A stretch of 64,000 nt of DNA from Bacteroidetes bacterium UBA2364 (GTDB lineage: Bacteria > Bacteroidota > Rhodothermia > Rhodothermales > UBA2364), in NCBI GenBank assembly GCA_002344075.1, contig DDTM01000058.1:22438-86437 (forward strand), in the 5' to 3' direction. Positions 35,001 to 43,213 of the stretch are shown in pieces; the stretch's first letter is position 1, and each line of letters starts with the position of its first letter. Made by a program: the position numbers and the translations under genes. Below the pieces are notes generated by a model. The model was not told the DNA's origin, ran no database searches, and was given only the letters and a program-made list of their open reading frames with translations.

Positions 35001-35208
35001 AAAGTCCGCTAATTTAGATGTGACAGACCGAATTCAGATTGGGTTGAGGGCCTCTGATGATTTCCTCGCGGCCATTGAGCCATATAAATCTTGGATTATG
35101 GGCGAGACCCTTGCAACATCCTTTGTGCCAGACGAGGTTGGGTACACCGTACTCGAAACGTTTGAAATAGGGAATGAACAGATCGGGGTAGCCCTTACAA
35201 AATTTTAA
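32026..35208 (+). CDS. ileS: isoleucyl-tRNA synthetase, eukaryote-like (IleRS2) type with GIHH motif
   Basis: Charges tRNA-Ile. A 1060-residue class I synthetase with Rossmann core, CP1 editing domain (TTTPWTLISNTALAI), GWDTHGLPVEIEVEK, and an intact KMSKS (residues 607-611). The eukaryote-like WDTHGLPVE and the anticodon-binding region mark the IleRS2 type. The HIGH signature, normally H-Y-G-H in this type (LPHYGH), reads G-I-H-H here (residues 57-60, in KPGIHHVMA), so the first and third positions are swapped. IleRS2 enzymes are known to be poorly inhibited by mupirocin, and the GxHH variant has been linked to even stronger resistance. The chosen start is the ATG at 32026; an upstream TTG would add 10 residues. 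It begins the ileS-dksA-like-lspA group. Confidence 0.95.
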   Translation: MNKRFPEAKQVDFPALEQQMLDWWKVERIFERSIEERSIDRPFTFYEGPPTANGKPGIHHVMARTIKDTFCRYQSLKGKRVNRKAGWDTHGLPVEIEVEKRLGIEGRHKVEEFGLEAYNKACKDSVLEYTGLWHQLTERMGYWVDMNDPYITYETAYIESVWWLLKQIYDKGLLFRGYKIQWYSPGSNTVLSSHEVSLGYKEVQDPAVFVRFPLEGEENTSFLAWTTTPWTLISNTALAIHRNIDYVKIRHLLASGEAEYLILAKNRLSVIKDDYEIISEHKGAEFLGLSYEPPFDYFVTEVGKEAAWRVIHADFITDSDGTGVAHEAPAFGADDYNAVVLKEKMPLFNPVKPDGTFEDRITLVAGMHFKEADKVISRKLKEQGKLFRLETYLHNYPHDWRKGTPLMQYPMESWFIRTSSIKDRLVALNKTINWQPETIGTGRFGQWLENNVDWALSRSRYWGTPLPIWVAENDPEYVEMIGSVAELREKCGSAVPENFEEVDLHRPYVDQYTWDAPAHIGGKMKRIPDLIDVWFDSGAMPFAQWHYPFENKEKFEASFPADFIAEGVDQTRGWFYSLHAIAALVMDNVAFKNVVSNGLLLDEKGEKMSKSKGNVVDPFKALAEHGADPVRWYMMSNSQPWEDLKFSFPALEITKRKFFLTLANTYSFFETYANVDGFVFKEERVSVQERAELDRWILSRLNTTLTEVDLAFEAYHPTRAARAIEQFVDELSNWYIRRSRRRFWKSEQDNDKLAAFQTVYECLEAVSIMMSPIAPFYSDWLFKALNDTSGKRRADSVHLADFPAVEKSALDPDLEHRMGLARSLTSVVLSLRNQVQINVRQPLKKMLVVLNRHVDRNSVEQMKNIILDEVNLKSLDFITSSSDVVKKSIKPNFRVLGKKVGGLMKAVQAQILRMTTTEIEAFEREGTYNLTLPDGAVVELMAEDVDVLSEGVAGWLVGSEGLVTVALDTNITPALRAEGLSRELVNRIQNLRKSANLDVTDRIQIGLRASDDFLAAIEPYKSWIMGETLATSFVPDEVGYTVLETFEIGNEQIGVALTKF

Positions 35209-35245
35209 TGTTCACCACTTATTTCTATTCATTAACCTAAAAATA

Positions 35246-35668
35246 ATGCCTGAAATCAATCAACCACCAAACGAAGAGGTCAATGCCCCGAAAAAACGGG
35301 TGACGCCTTTTAATGATGAAGAACTGGAATATTTCCGCCAACTGATTCTTAAAAAGCGTGCCGAGGCACAGGAAGAAGTGGACATCATGAGGAAGTTGAT
35401 CGAGGATCAGAAAGAAAAGGCAGAAGACGATACGGCTTATAGTTATCACATGGCCGACGCTGGAACAGATGCGATGGAGCGAGAAAAACTATACCTTATG
35501 ATTGCGCGTCAGCAAAAATTTATGGGGTATTTGGAACGGGCGCTGGAACGGATCACCAACAAAACCTATGGTATCTGTAAAGTAACGGGTTTGCCCATCC
35601 CAAAAGGTCGCTTGGAAGCGGTTCCGCATACTGAAATTTCGATTGAGGCTAAGAATCAACAAAAATAA
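35246..35668 (+). CDS. DksA/TraR-family protein with degenerate zinc finger
   Basis: A 140-residue protein. Residues about 20-95 form the helical hairpin of the DksA/TraR family (FNDEELEYFRQLILKKRAEAQEE, ADAGTDAMEREKLYLMIARQQKFMGYLERALERI). The zinc-finger region reads YGICKVTGLPIPKGRLEAVPHTE. Only Cys111 of the four expected cysteines remains. The other positions are Thr and residues of the IEAKN tail. Metal binding is thus unlikely, but the fold and the PxxRLEA.P signature are kept. DksA-type proteins act at the RNA polymerase secondary channel with ppGpp. This member sits between ileS and lspA, an arrangement common in Bacteroidota. Confidence 0.85.
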   Translation: MPEINQPPNEEVNAPKKRVTPFNDEELEYFRQLILKKRAEAQEEVDIMRKLIEDQKEKAEDDTAYSYHMADAGTDAMEREKLYLMIARQQKFMGYLERALERITNKTYGICKVTGLPIPKGRLEAVPHTEISIEAKNQQK

Positions 35669-35691
35669 GGGATTAAGAGGGTTCTACCCTC

Positions 35692-36384
35692 ATGGAAGAT
35701 ATTATGCGTGTACTTTGGGTAACCCTCATTATTATTGTCACCGACCAATTGACCAAACTCCTGATTAAGGGTTCCGAGTTGTTTGGGATCAAAGGGATGC
35801 CGCTCGGTGAATCGGTGCCAGTTTTAGGTCAATGGTTTCGGCTAACTTTCACCGAAAACCCAGGAATGGCTTTTGGAATAGAAGTAGATTCCAAACTATT
35901 CCTAACACTTTTCGCATTAGTGGCAACGGTGCTTATCCTTGTTTATCTTCTGCGGATGAAGCATGGGCATTGGGGATATCGTCTTAGTTTAGCCGCAATA
36001 TTAGGCGGCGCTATCGGCAATCTCATTGACCGGACTTTTTATGGTGTATGGTATGGGTATGGCACACTCTTTCATGGAAATGTAGTGGATTTTATCCACT
36101 TTGATATTTGGCGTGGGATTGTACCAGATTGGGTTCCATTAATTGGGGGGCAATGGACGGCCTTGTTACCTGTCTGGAATGTAGCAGATATGGCCATTGT
36201 GGTTGGGGTTGTGGCCATTTTACTGTTTCAAGGGCGTTTCCACCGCTACGAAGTGGCACGACAACTGGCCGAAAAATCTCCAAATGCTGATCCAGAACCA
36301 GATACCATTGCTGGAAAAGATGCGGTACCAGACATTGAACCGATAGGCAAAACCCAAGAGTTGCCTAAGCCTAATGCAGGTTGA
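35692..36384 (+). CDS. lspA: signal peptidase II (prolipoprotein signal peptidase)
   Basis: An inner-membrane aspartyl protease that removes the signal peptide from diacylglyceryl-modified lipoproteins such as those in this window. It has four membrane helices with the catalytic pair Asp113 (GNLIDRTF) and Asp166 (NVADMAI). FTENPGMAFGI and GNVVDFIHFD are also typical. It is 230 residues, longer than E. coli LspA (164). The extra length comes from an inserted loop (around WRGIVPDWVPLIGG) and a soluble C-terminal tail (about 190-230). A start at 35704 is also possible. Last gene of the ileS group. Confidence 0.93.
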   Translation: MEDIMRVLWVTLIIIVTDQLTKLLIKGSELFGIKGMPLGESVPVLGQWFRLTFTENPGMAFGIEVDSKLFLTLFALVATVLILVYLLRMKHGHWGYRLSLAAILGGAIGNLIDRTFYGVWYGYGTLFHGNVVDFIHFDIWRGIVPDWVPLIGGQWTALLPVWNVADMAIVVGVVAILLFQGRFHRYEVARQLAEKSPNADPEPDTIAGKDAVPDIEPIGKTQELPKPNAG

Positions 36385-36412
36385 GCATTCATCATAGAAA
36401 ATAAATATATCG

Positions 36413-36442
36413 AAACCCGCTGTTTTTTAGGTGGGTTTTTTT
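36413..36442 (+). terminator. intrinsic terminator after lspA
   Basis: AAACCCGC (36413-36420) pairs with GTGGGTTT (36431-36438, one G-T pair), followed by a T run of 7-8 bases. It lies 29 bp past the lspA stop codon and just before the convergent TonB-receptor gene end. No T run follows on the minus strand. Confidence 0.85.
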
Positions 36443-36452
36443 ATCACTGGTG

Positions 36453-39296
36453 TTACCAAGTTATCCGAATGGAGAAAGACGGCAAAAAAGGGATCAAATA
36501 ACGAGATTTCTTGTCATATTGATTGGTAAGCGGATTATAAATTAGTTTCCAATCCATAATATTTTTTCGATTGGTTACATTTAAAATATCAAACCGGAAT
36601 TGGAGGTTGGCAGGCTTGGTAAGGAGGTAGGCAAGGCCAATATCAAGTTGCGAAAACAAAGGCAATCGGTCTTGACCGGGAGTCTGAAAGTCTATGCCAT
36701 GTTTTTCCAAGAGCGGATTTAAGAAAGAAAGGTCGTCGTAATAAATGCTGCGGTATCCCCAAGAGCGCCCCCACTCGCCCTGCCAACGCAAGAGCAAGGT
36801 TAGGGTAGGTTGTGGCTGCCAGACGAGTCTGGCATCTGTTCTATGTGGACTACTCCAAGGTGTAGGTTGGAAAGTTTGATTAAATCGATCTGGGAAGAGG
36901 TAGCGCGTTTTCGTCCAGTCGTAGCGAAGGGTAAGGTGCCAAGGTTGGCGTTTAAAATCTCCTAAAATGCCCGCTCCGGTCGCTTTCCCTTTGCCCCATG
37001 ATAGAAACTCAAACGATTGATCGCTGTTGAGAATGGGGCGATCGTGTAATAAATCGGATAATACGCGCCAGTTTGGCAAGGCAACATTGGAAAGCTCTTT
37101 ATGATAGGTTTCGATACGGAATGTCCAAAAGTGATTGGTTTCAAATAATAGTTCAGAAGCGACATGAAGTGCGCCGGGAATACGAAGCCCAGATGCGCCC
37201 GTTGGATCACTGATTTCCGTTTGTTTCATATATACGGTAGCTGCGGGAGAATCCACAGGAATCCATACCCGTAGGCTGGGTAAAAAGCTATTGGTGCTAT
37301 AGGTGCTTAGGTCAAACTGGCTTACAAATTGCCGATACTGGCCAATGGCCACACGTGCAACAATTTTTTTCCCCCAACCAATTTGGGGCTGCCAATACAC
37401 CGCCAAGCGTGGTTCAGGGAAAAAAGCGGCTTTTTGCATAAAAAAGGTCCCTCTTAAACCGCCTTCTATCACAAAGTCCTGTCGAAAACGGAAGTGCTGT
37501 TCCATAGATCCATGCCAACGATTAGAACTTCCGTTGTAGCGGAATGGAAGGTTTTGATACCGAAGGTTGCTTCGGTTTTGGGTAAAACCCAATCGGAAAG
37601 ACGATCTAAATTTTGGCTCCGGGAACCATTCAAAAACTGTTTCAGCCGTTTTTTCTCTTACCTTGTTGCCATCCGAAACCGACATGTTAAAGTGATTTAG
37701 CGCATTTGCATCGCCTATTTTGATGGTATCTGAAAAATTAGAAAGAGCATTGACAGGGGCGCCATATTGGTGGGCAAGATTGTATTGACTTAATTTTAGT
37801 TGAAGTGAAAATAAGGACTTGGCAGAAAGAATGGATTGGAATCTTAGTTGTGCGGCAAGGGTATCCCAGCCATAGGACTCGCCTGCATCAAGTGTGCGAT
37901 TGGCCGATACTACACCTGTATTGGATGTGATTTCTGAATGTTCCACAAATGCTTCCCTGTTACCAGATATGGCTTGCTTCCCCTTATAAAGAGAAGCCCG
38001 AACCGTATTTGATCCGCGCCATTGTAAACGAAAAGCGGTGTGCAAGTCCGAAAAATACACCATAGGTTTAGCGGCGGAAGTGATACTGGCAATATTTAAG
38101 GCATCAAAATTTGGAATAAAAGTGGGAATAACGGGAGGTGGAGCCTGCGAAAGCAAGGATGAAGAAGCCACCAATGGATCACTTGCAGACCACTCTTGTA
38201 GCAGATGGGTAATTGTTTTAGATTGGATTAGGGGTGAAAGAGCGGTGCGAGCAGCCGTCATTACGGTCCAACTTCTGTTTGGATCTATTTTACCATATAC
38301 ATATCGTACATGAGCGGCGAGTGGCTCAATATGGGTGGTTAACTCCCCACCGTCCTTCAGTGGAAGCAAATGGTCGTATTGAACCACGCCCGCAAGGGAA
38401 CTTCCGCCTGCAACGCCAAATCCAGCTTTCTGCACAGTGACTCGCCCTAATGCATAAGGACTAAACGGCCCAATGACTTGGGCCAGAGGAAGTGGTGTAT
38501 AAACTGGCGTATCGTCTAATAGAATTTGATGATCGCCAGAGTCGCCACCCTGAAGATGTAGCCCAGAGGTAAAGGCATCTTTTCTGACACCTTGAAGTGT
38601 AGCGGTTGTTTCCCAGATTTGGCCTGCCTGAGAAACAGGAATGCTTTTAAATACTTCTTCAAATGTTTTATTTACGGTCAGTTGGTCTGCGGGTAAGATC
38701 CCTTGTATGCCCTCAATAATTACTGGCAAGAGAGTTGTTGGGGTTGGGCGTAACACAATTCTTTCTGGTTGCTGTGCATCGGTAGAGACACTAATTTTCT
38801 GGCGATGCGCTTCATAGCCAACATATGTAATTAATAAATTGTATTCACCGGGCAATAGCTTAGGAATTGAGAACAAGCCATCCCTATTGGTTTGTACGCC
38901 TACGCCTGCATCGGCAAGTAAAACGGAAGCAAAAGGTAGCGGAGAACCGGAGTCTGCATCTTCTACTTGTCCATAAAAAGCGCCATACGTGATTTCGGCT
39001 TTTGCTGATCGGGAAAGCACATAGGTTCCTGAAGATAAGCGGTAAAAGTCAAGTCCGGTTTCTTTTAAAATACATTCCAGAAGTTGTTCCGGTAACGCCT
39101 CACGGATAAAGCAGAAAGTCCTTTTCGATAGAACCAAGTCGGGATCATAGGCCAATTCTAATTTGGTGAGATTGACCAATCTTTGTAATGCGATATTCAA
39201 AGGTTCGTCTTGTGTAACGAAAGTAAAACGGGCATTTTGTGCAGATAAGGTTGCTGGCAAAACGCAAAAGGCGATCAAAATGAACCTTTGGAGCAT
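36453..39296 (-). CDS. TonB-dependent outer-membrane receptor with N-terminal STN signalling domain
   Basis: A 947-residue outer-membrane protein with signal peptide ending LSAQ. Residues about 25-95 are a secretin/TonB short N-terminal (STN) domain (PLNIALQRLVNLTKLELAYDP). Residues about 105-185 are a carboxypeptidase-regulatory-like domain (GQVEDADSGSPLPFASVLL, LPGEYNLLITYVGYEAHR). A plug follows (VRKDAFTSGLHLQGGDSGDHQILLDDTPVY), then a long beta barrel ending FLPSFSIRITW. An STN domain plus FecI/FecR genes directly upstream means it likely signals substrate binding through FecR to the sigma factor. The ligand is unknown (siderophore, sugar or peptide). No SusD partner is adjacent. It follows fecR by 22 bp on the same transcript. 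Confidence 0.92.
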   Translation of the reverse strand: MLQRFILIAFCVLPATLSAQNARFTFVTQDEPLNIALQRLVNLTKLELAYDPDLVLSKRTFCFIREALPEQLLECILKETGLDFYRLSSGTYVLSRSAKAEITYGAFYGQVEDADSGSPLPFASVLLADAGVGVQTNRDGLFSIPKLLPGEYNLLITYVGYEAHRQKISVSTDAQQPERIVLRPTPTTLLPVIIEGIQGILPADQLTVNKTFEEVFKSIPVSQAGQIWETTATLQGVRKDAFTSGLHLQGGDSGDHQILLDDTPVYTPLPLAQVIGPFSPYALGRVTVQKAGFGVAGGSSLAGVVQYDHLLPLKDGGELTTHIEPLAAHVRYVYGKIDPNRSWTVMTAARTALSPLIQSKTITHLLQEWSASDPLVASSSLLSQAPPPVIPTFIPNFDALNIASITSAAKPMVYFSDLHTAFRLQWRGSNTVRASLYKGKQAISGNREAFVEHSEITSNTGVVSANRTLDAGESYGWDTLAAQLRFQSILSAKSLFSLQLKLSQYNLAHQYGAPVNALSNFSDTIKIGDANALNHFNMSVSDGNKVREKTAETVFEWFPEPKFRSSFRLGFTQNRSNLRYQNLPFRYNGSSNRWHGSMEQHFRFRQDFVIEGGLRGTFFMQKAAFFPEPRLAVYWQPQIGWGKKIVARVAIGQYRQFVSQFDLSTYSTNSFLPSLRVWIPVDSPAATVYMKQTEISDPTGASGLRIPGALHVASELLFETNHFWTFRIETYHKELSNVALPNWRVLSDLLHDRPILNSDQSFEFLSWGKGKATGAGILGDFKRQPWHLTLRYDWTKTRYLFPDRFNQTFQPTPWSSPHRTDARLVWQPQPTLTLLLRWQGEWGRSWGYRSIYYDDLSFLNPLLEKHGIDFQTPGQDRLPLFSQLDIGLAYLLTKPANLQFRFDILNVTNRKNIMDWKLIYNPLTNQYDKKSRYLIPFLPSFSIRITW

Positions 39297-39318
39297 TGTA
39301 CTTTATGGTGTGTTGTAT

Positions 39319-40266
39319 TTATTCTGAAATCAATTCATAACCATCTTTGGTAGGGCGATATCGGAGGCCAGCAGAATTACAAAGGTCGTTTAAAACAGAT
39401 TCAACGTCTTCTCTCCGTCCTAATAGAAGGGTATGCCGTTTTTTCTGAATGGCAGGAGGAACGTGAATGGGTACATTAAATCTACGACTGAGTTCGTTTG
39501 TAATATGACCAATTGGTTCGTTGGTAAATGCTAAGCGGTACGTTTGCCAAGCGAGTGCATCGGCCTTCGCCTTCTTCCGAGGTGTGTCTGGTTTACTTGT
39601 GGTCATTTCGGATGATTCACCAGGAGCCAAGATGACCTCATTCGATCTGTTGTGGTTGGAAAATGCCACTTTACCCTCTTCCAAAAAAACCGATGTTGCT
39701 GGTTCGATGTCATCCGGACGGACACGCACATTAAATTTGGTTCCCATGACAAGAATTTGTGCATTAAACGTTTGGACGATGAACGGCTTGTTGGATTTTG
39801 TTACCGAAAAGAATCCTTCCCCGATTAATTGTACGGTACGACTTTGTTCCCCAAAATCACTTGCAATTTCCAAGACCGATCCGCTATTGAGGAAAACCTC
39901 CGAACCATCAGGTAGTTGAATGGTTTTTTGTTCGGCGTTTTGCGCCAATACACGGGTGGGTTCGGGTATAACATCAGAAGGTTGCCAAAAAGCAAGTACA
40001 CTGACCAAAATGGCAATTGTAGCCGCCACGCCATAGGGCCAATATCGGCGAATGGGGTGTATCCGTACAATTTCCGGTGTCGTTCGAGGCGCCATTTTGT
40101 TCCAGATGGTTTCCATCCGATGCGGGTCGGGATTGGGTAACGCATGTGTGGCATGTACAGAAAGTTCCCAGAGCGCAGAAAGGTCTGTCGCCAGAGGAGC
40201 CGGTTTTTGGCGAATCCATTCGTGTATCATGTCTTTTTCTGGTTCGTGTGTATCATGTGGTATCAT
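39319..40266 (-). CDS. FecR-family anti-sigma/signal-transducing protein
   Basis: A 315-residue inner-membrane protein. The cytoplasmic N-terminus (about 1-85) holds the anti-sigma region. A membrane helix lies at about 90-110 (YGVAATIAILVSVLAF). The periplasmic FecR domain (about 125-215) has TIQLPDGSEVFLNSGSVLE, LIGEGFFSV and NKPFIVQTFNAQILVMGTKFNV. The C-terminal about 70 residues (NEPIGHITNELSRRFNVPIHV, SVLNDLCNSAGLRYR) are the STN-like DUF4974 part common in Bacteroidota FecR proteins. It transmits receptor occupancy to the sigma factor, with which its reading frame overlaps by 4 bp (ATGA), indicating tight coupling. Confidence 0.93.
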   Translation of the reverse strand: MIPHDTHEPEKDMIHEWIRQKPAPLATDLSALWELSVHATHALPNPDPHRMETIWNKMAPRTTPEIVRIHPIRRYWPYGVAATIAILVSVLAFWQPSDVIPEPTRVLAQNAEQKTIQLPDGSEVFLNSGSVLEIASDFGEQSRTVQLIGEGFFSVTKSNKPFIVQTFNAQILVMGTKFNVRVRPDDIEPATSVFLEEGKVAFSNHNRSNEVILAPGESSEMTTSKPDTPRKKAKADALAWQTYRLAFTNEPIGHITNELSRRFNVPIHVPPAIQKKRHTLLLGRREDVESVLNDLCNSAGLRYRPTKDGYELISE

Positions 40267-40823
40267 AAAGCAGGGCCTCCAATCATTGCAAGCACTTTTT
40301 GACGTAGTTCGGTGAGTGCAAACCCCAAATGGTTGTTAACCGTTCGTGGGGATATATTTAAGATGGTCGCAATTTCATCGTGGCTCAGGCCGTCGTGGCG
40401 GCTTAGCATAAAGACCTCTCGGCGCCTTTCGGGCAATTCGGCAATCCAGCCAGATAATTTTTCCTGAATTACTTTTGTGTCAATTTGATTCATAATGCTT
40501 AATTCGTCGTCTCCCATAGGTTCGGGTACCGATTCCCAATTGGTCATCTTTTTTTGATGATCTCGAATGTGGTTCAGCGCTCGATTGCGGGTCATTTGAT
40601 AAAGCAAGGCTTTCAGAGAACGGCCCTCATCCAATGTATTCCGCACTTCCCAGAGTTTGGTAAACACTTCTTGTACCACATCGTAAGCGACCTCGTTGTC
40701 CCGAATGAGCAAGACGGTATAGCGATACAAAGGGGTGTAAAACGCCTCGAACAAGGCTCGGAAAGCCTCTCGATCAGAATTTCGGATGTTCCGGCTCCAT
40801 ACTTGGATGGTTTCTGGCGACAT
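40263..40823 (-). CDS. ECF RNA polymerase sigma factor (FecI-like)
   Basis: A 186-residue extracytoplasmic-function sigma factor. Region 2 shows REAFRALFEAFYTPLYRYTVLL, DVVQEVFTKLWEVR, LLYQMTRNRALNHIRDH. Region 4 shows LPERRREVFMLSRHDGLSHDEIATILNISPRTVNNHLGFALTEL with its helix-turn-helix. It probably drives expression of its own fecR-receptor operon when the receptor is occupied; a target promoter is not recognised. It is the first gene of the three-gene minus-strand unit. Confidence 0.93.
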   Translation of the reverse strand: MSPETIQVWSRNIRNSDREAFRALFEAFYTPLYRYTVLLIRDNEVAYDVVQEVFTKLWEVRNTLDEGRSLKALLYQMTRNRALNHIRDHQKKMTNWESVPEPMGDDELSIMNQIDTKVIQEKLSGWIAELPERRREVFMLSRHDGLSHDEIATILNISPRTVNNHLGFALTELRQKVLAMIGGPAL

Positions 40824-40920
40824 GTTCTTGTTTGGCGTTTAGCGTATTACACCGCTTAATTAGGTTGTGACCAATGAGGGTATTTATGGGGTAAGTATGA
40901 AACATGAGGGCAGTAAAGCT

Positions 40921-40958
40921 AAAAAACGCATTACCGTATAGTTATACCAGTAATGCGT
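40921..40958 (-). terminator. intrinsic terminator of the DUF1080 gene
   Basis: ACGCATTAC (40926-40934) and GTAATGCGT (40950-40958) form a perfect 9-bp stem. On the minus strand it is followed by a run of six Ts (40926-40921). It lies 20 bp past the stop of the DUF1080 gene, which therefore ends here and does not run into the sigma-factor operon. Confidence 0.88.
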
Positions 40959-40977
40959 AAGAAAAGCCATTTAGGTT

Positions 40978-41715
40978 CTAAAGCGGACGAATCCAGATAT
41001 TGCGGAAACTTATCGGATTGCCATGGTCTTGTAGGCGGAGCGGGGCTTCTCCGTGTGCTTTAATAAGAGGTGGCCCGATATACTCGGTGGTTCCCTGGAT
41101 CTCGGTATGGTTTTGGACCACAACGCCATTATGAATAACGGTTACGTAAGGTGGTGTGAGCATAGAGCCATTTGCCCGAAACGTTGGAGCCGTATAAATA
41201 ATGTCGTAGGTTTGCCACTCACCCATCGGATTCATGGCATTCACCAGTGGTGGCGTTTGTTTATAGATACTACCAGCCTGCCCATTGGCATAAGTCCTAT
41301 TTTCATAAGAGTTTAGGATTTGTACTTCGTAGCGATCTTGTAAGAAAATGCCGCTATTCCCACGCCCTTGTCCTTTGAGGTTGAGCGATTCTATGGGTGT
41401 ACGCCATTCTATGTGCAACTGAAAACTCCCGAAAGAAGCCTTCGTCCAAATGTCGCCAGAGCCGCCTTTAACTGTCAGAAGGCCCTCTTTTAGTTCCCAT
41501 TTTGGTGGATTTCCGTTTTTGTCGCGGAAACCGTCGAGAGAAGTGCCGTCGAAGATCACCACTGCATCCGAGGGTGGTTTGGGGCCATTTCCGGGTTTCA
41601 CCACCCGAGGTTCTGGCTCCCATTGTTCCGTCTGCTCAGGCTTGGTGAGGTCGGTTTGGGCAAAGAGGATAAAGGGGAATAGAAAGAGGCCAAAGGCCAA
41701 TAACACGCTTTTCAT
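40978..41715 (-). CDS. secreted DUF1080 (3-keto-disaccharide hydrolase-like) protein
   Basis: A 245-residue exported protein: MKSVLLAFGLFLFPFILFAQ signal peptide. It is a concanavalin-like domain of the DUF1080 family with IFDGTSLDGFRDKNGNPPKWELKEGLLTVKGGSGDIWTK, FQLHIEWRTP, GQGRGNSGIFLQDRYEVQILNS, ANGQAGSIYKQTPPLVNAM and the final SFRNIWIRPL. Members act on carbohydrates; a 3-keto-glycoside hydrolase activity has been reported for relatives. It is monocistronic, with its own terminator, and the MurF gene is divergent to the right. Confidence 0.88.
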   Translation of the reverse strand: MKSVLLAFGLFLFPFILFAQTDLTKPEQTEQWEPEPRVVKPGNGPKPPSDAVVIFDGTSLDGFRDKNGNPPKWELKEGLLTVKGGSGDIWTKASFGSFQLHIEWRTPIESLNLKGQGRGNSGIFLQDRYEVQILNSYENRTYANGQAGSIYKQTPPLVNAMNPMGEWQTYDIIYTAPTFRANGSMLTPPYVTVIHNGVVVQNHTEIQGTTEYIGPPLIKAHGEAPLRLQDHGNPISFRNIWIRPL

Positions 41716-41864
41716 TGCACTTTGGGGTTAGGATTGGTAGAAAAACAGAAAGTACGATCAAGGCCATAGTAAAATCAATGAATTGGGAAACGAAAGATGC
41801 CATTGAAACCCGTCTTGATGGGCTTATATTGCAGGGTTGCTTATCAAGTGAAAAATAACACACG

Positions 41865-43169
41865 ATGAATTACCCAAAGTATTCAAAAGACACCCGAACA
41901 ATTGCACCGGGCGACTGGTACGTGGCCATTCGGGGTGAGGTCTTTGATGGCCATAAATTTATTCCAGACGCCATTGCGAAGGGGGCAGTTGGGGTCATTA
42001 CCGAAGATGAATTTCAGGCAGGTTTGCCTGAAATTACCGTGGTGCGGGTGGAAAATGCGATAGAGCATCTGGTGAAACTTGCGCAAGAAAGAATCCAACT
42101 ATTGAACCCGAAAATCATAGGCATTACTGGATCGGTGGGGAAAACCAGTACACGCACGGCAATGGCACATGTTCTCGCTGCGGAATTTCCGGTGGTGGTT
42201 CCAGAGGGAAACTTAAATACACCACTCGGACTTGCCCTTACGATTCTGAATGGACTTACACAGGACAACAGCGTTATGGTGTTGGAAATGGGTGCGCGTT
42301 TTGTAGGGGATATTGCGGAACTCACGACGGCGTTTCGTCCCGACGTCAGTTTTGTCACAACGGTGCAAGGTGTTCATTTAGAGACTTTTGGTAATATAGA
42401 AAACATTGCACACGAGAAGGGGATGATCGTGGAAGCGCTCGAGTCTGATGGGATTGCGTGTCTGAATTACGACGACCCCCGTGTACGTGAGATGAAAGCA
42501 CGATGTAAAGGGCGTGTTTTGTTTTATTCCGCACACGAAGAAGCGGTTGATTTGCCCGCCTCGCTTATTCCTAAACCGTATCCTTTACTGGGAGGACATG
42601 CCATATACACCATGTTGGCTGCCTATGCCGCAGGGTTTGCGTTGGGAATGGATCGTGAAATCATTTTAAAACAAATTACAACACTCCGTACCGAGAAAGG
42701 TCGTCTTTCCAAATTACCTGCGCAAAATGGCGGCATACTGATTGATGATACGTATAACGCTTCTCCGGTTGCCACACTCAGTGCTTTGCGGCTACTGGCC
42801 GAGATGCCCGGAAGACGTATTGCTTGCCTCGGAGACATGCTTGAACTGGGTGAGGAAGAAGCGGAAGGCCACGAGTTGGTAGTGAAAGAGGCGGTAGAGT
42901 CGGCTGAAATTTGTTGTTTAGTTGGGCCGCGTTTTCAGTCGTCTGTCACAACTTTGGGATTAGATGGGATCTATTGGTTCCCTGACTCTAAGGCATTGGC
43001 AGCGGCTATTTCTAAAGGAGAGGTCTTCAATTTGTCGTCGGGTGATGTGGTTTTGGTGAAAGGCTCACAAGGCCTACGCATGGAACGAGTTGCAGAAGTG
43101 GTACTGGATCCTGCCTGCAACCCAGCAGATGTTTTAGTCCGGCAAGAAATGGCTTGGAAAGCCAAATAA
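41865..43169 (+). CDS. murF: UDP-N-acetylmuramoyl-tripeptide--D-alanyl-D-alanine ligase (MurF-like)
   Basis: Adds D-Ala-D-Ala to UDP-MurNAc-tripeptide in cytoplasmic peptidoglycan synthesis. A 434-residue Mur ligase. N-terminal binding domain (FVAIRG-type: DWYVAIRGEVFDGHKFIPDA). ATP loop GITGSVGKTSTR near residue 85-96. EGNLNTPLGLALTIL, LEMGARFVGDIAEL, and DDTYNASPVATLSALRLLAE, followed by GDMLELGEEEAEGHE and VLVKGSQGLRMERV, are all MurF rather than MurE patterns. It stands alone, not in a division/cell-wall cluster. It could be the housekeeping enzyme or a second copy. Confidence 0.9.
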   Translation: MNYPKYSKDTRTIAPGDWYVAIRGEVFDGHKFIPDAIAKGAVGVITEDEFQAGLPEITVVRVENAIEHLVKLAQERIQLLNPKIIGITGSVGKTSTRTAMAHVLAAEFPVVVPEGNLNTPLGLALTILNGLTQDNSVMVLEMGARFVGDIAELTTAFRPDVSFVTTVQGVHLETFGNIENIAHEKGMIVEALESDGIACLNYDDPRVREMKARCKGRVLFYSAHEEAVDLPASLIPKPYPLLGGHAIYTMLAAYAAGFALGMDREIILKQITTLRTEKGRLSKLPAQNGGILIDDTYNASPVATLSALRLLAEMPGRRIACLGDMLELGEEEAEGHELVVKEAVESAEICCLVGPRFQSSVTTLGLDGIYWFPDSKALAAAISKGEVFNLSSGDVVLVKGSQGLRMERVAEVVLDPACNPADVLVRQEMAWKAK

Positions 43170-43213
43170 GTCTTTTAAAGATAAGTATATATTCTTTTTA
43201 AATAAGTATATTC

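Noticed and set aside
36453..41715. Polysaccharide utilisation locus built from the TonB receptor and the DUF1080 protein
   Set aside because: There is no SusD, and the DUF1080 gene has its own terminator (40921-40958) that separates it from the sigma-FecR-receptor unit.
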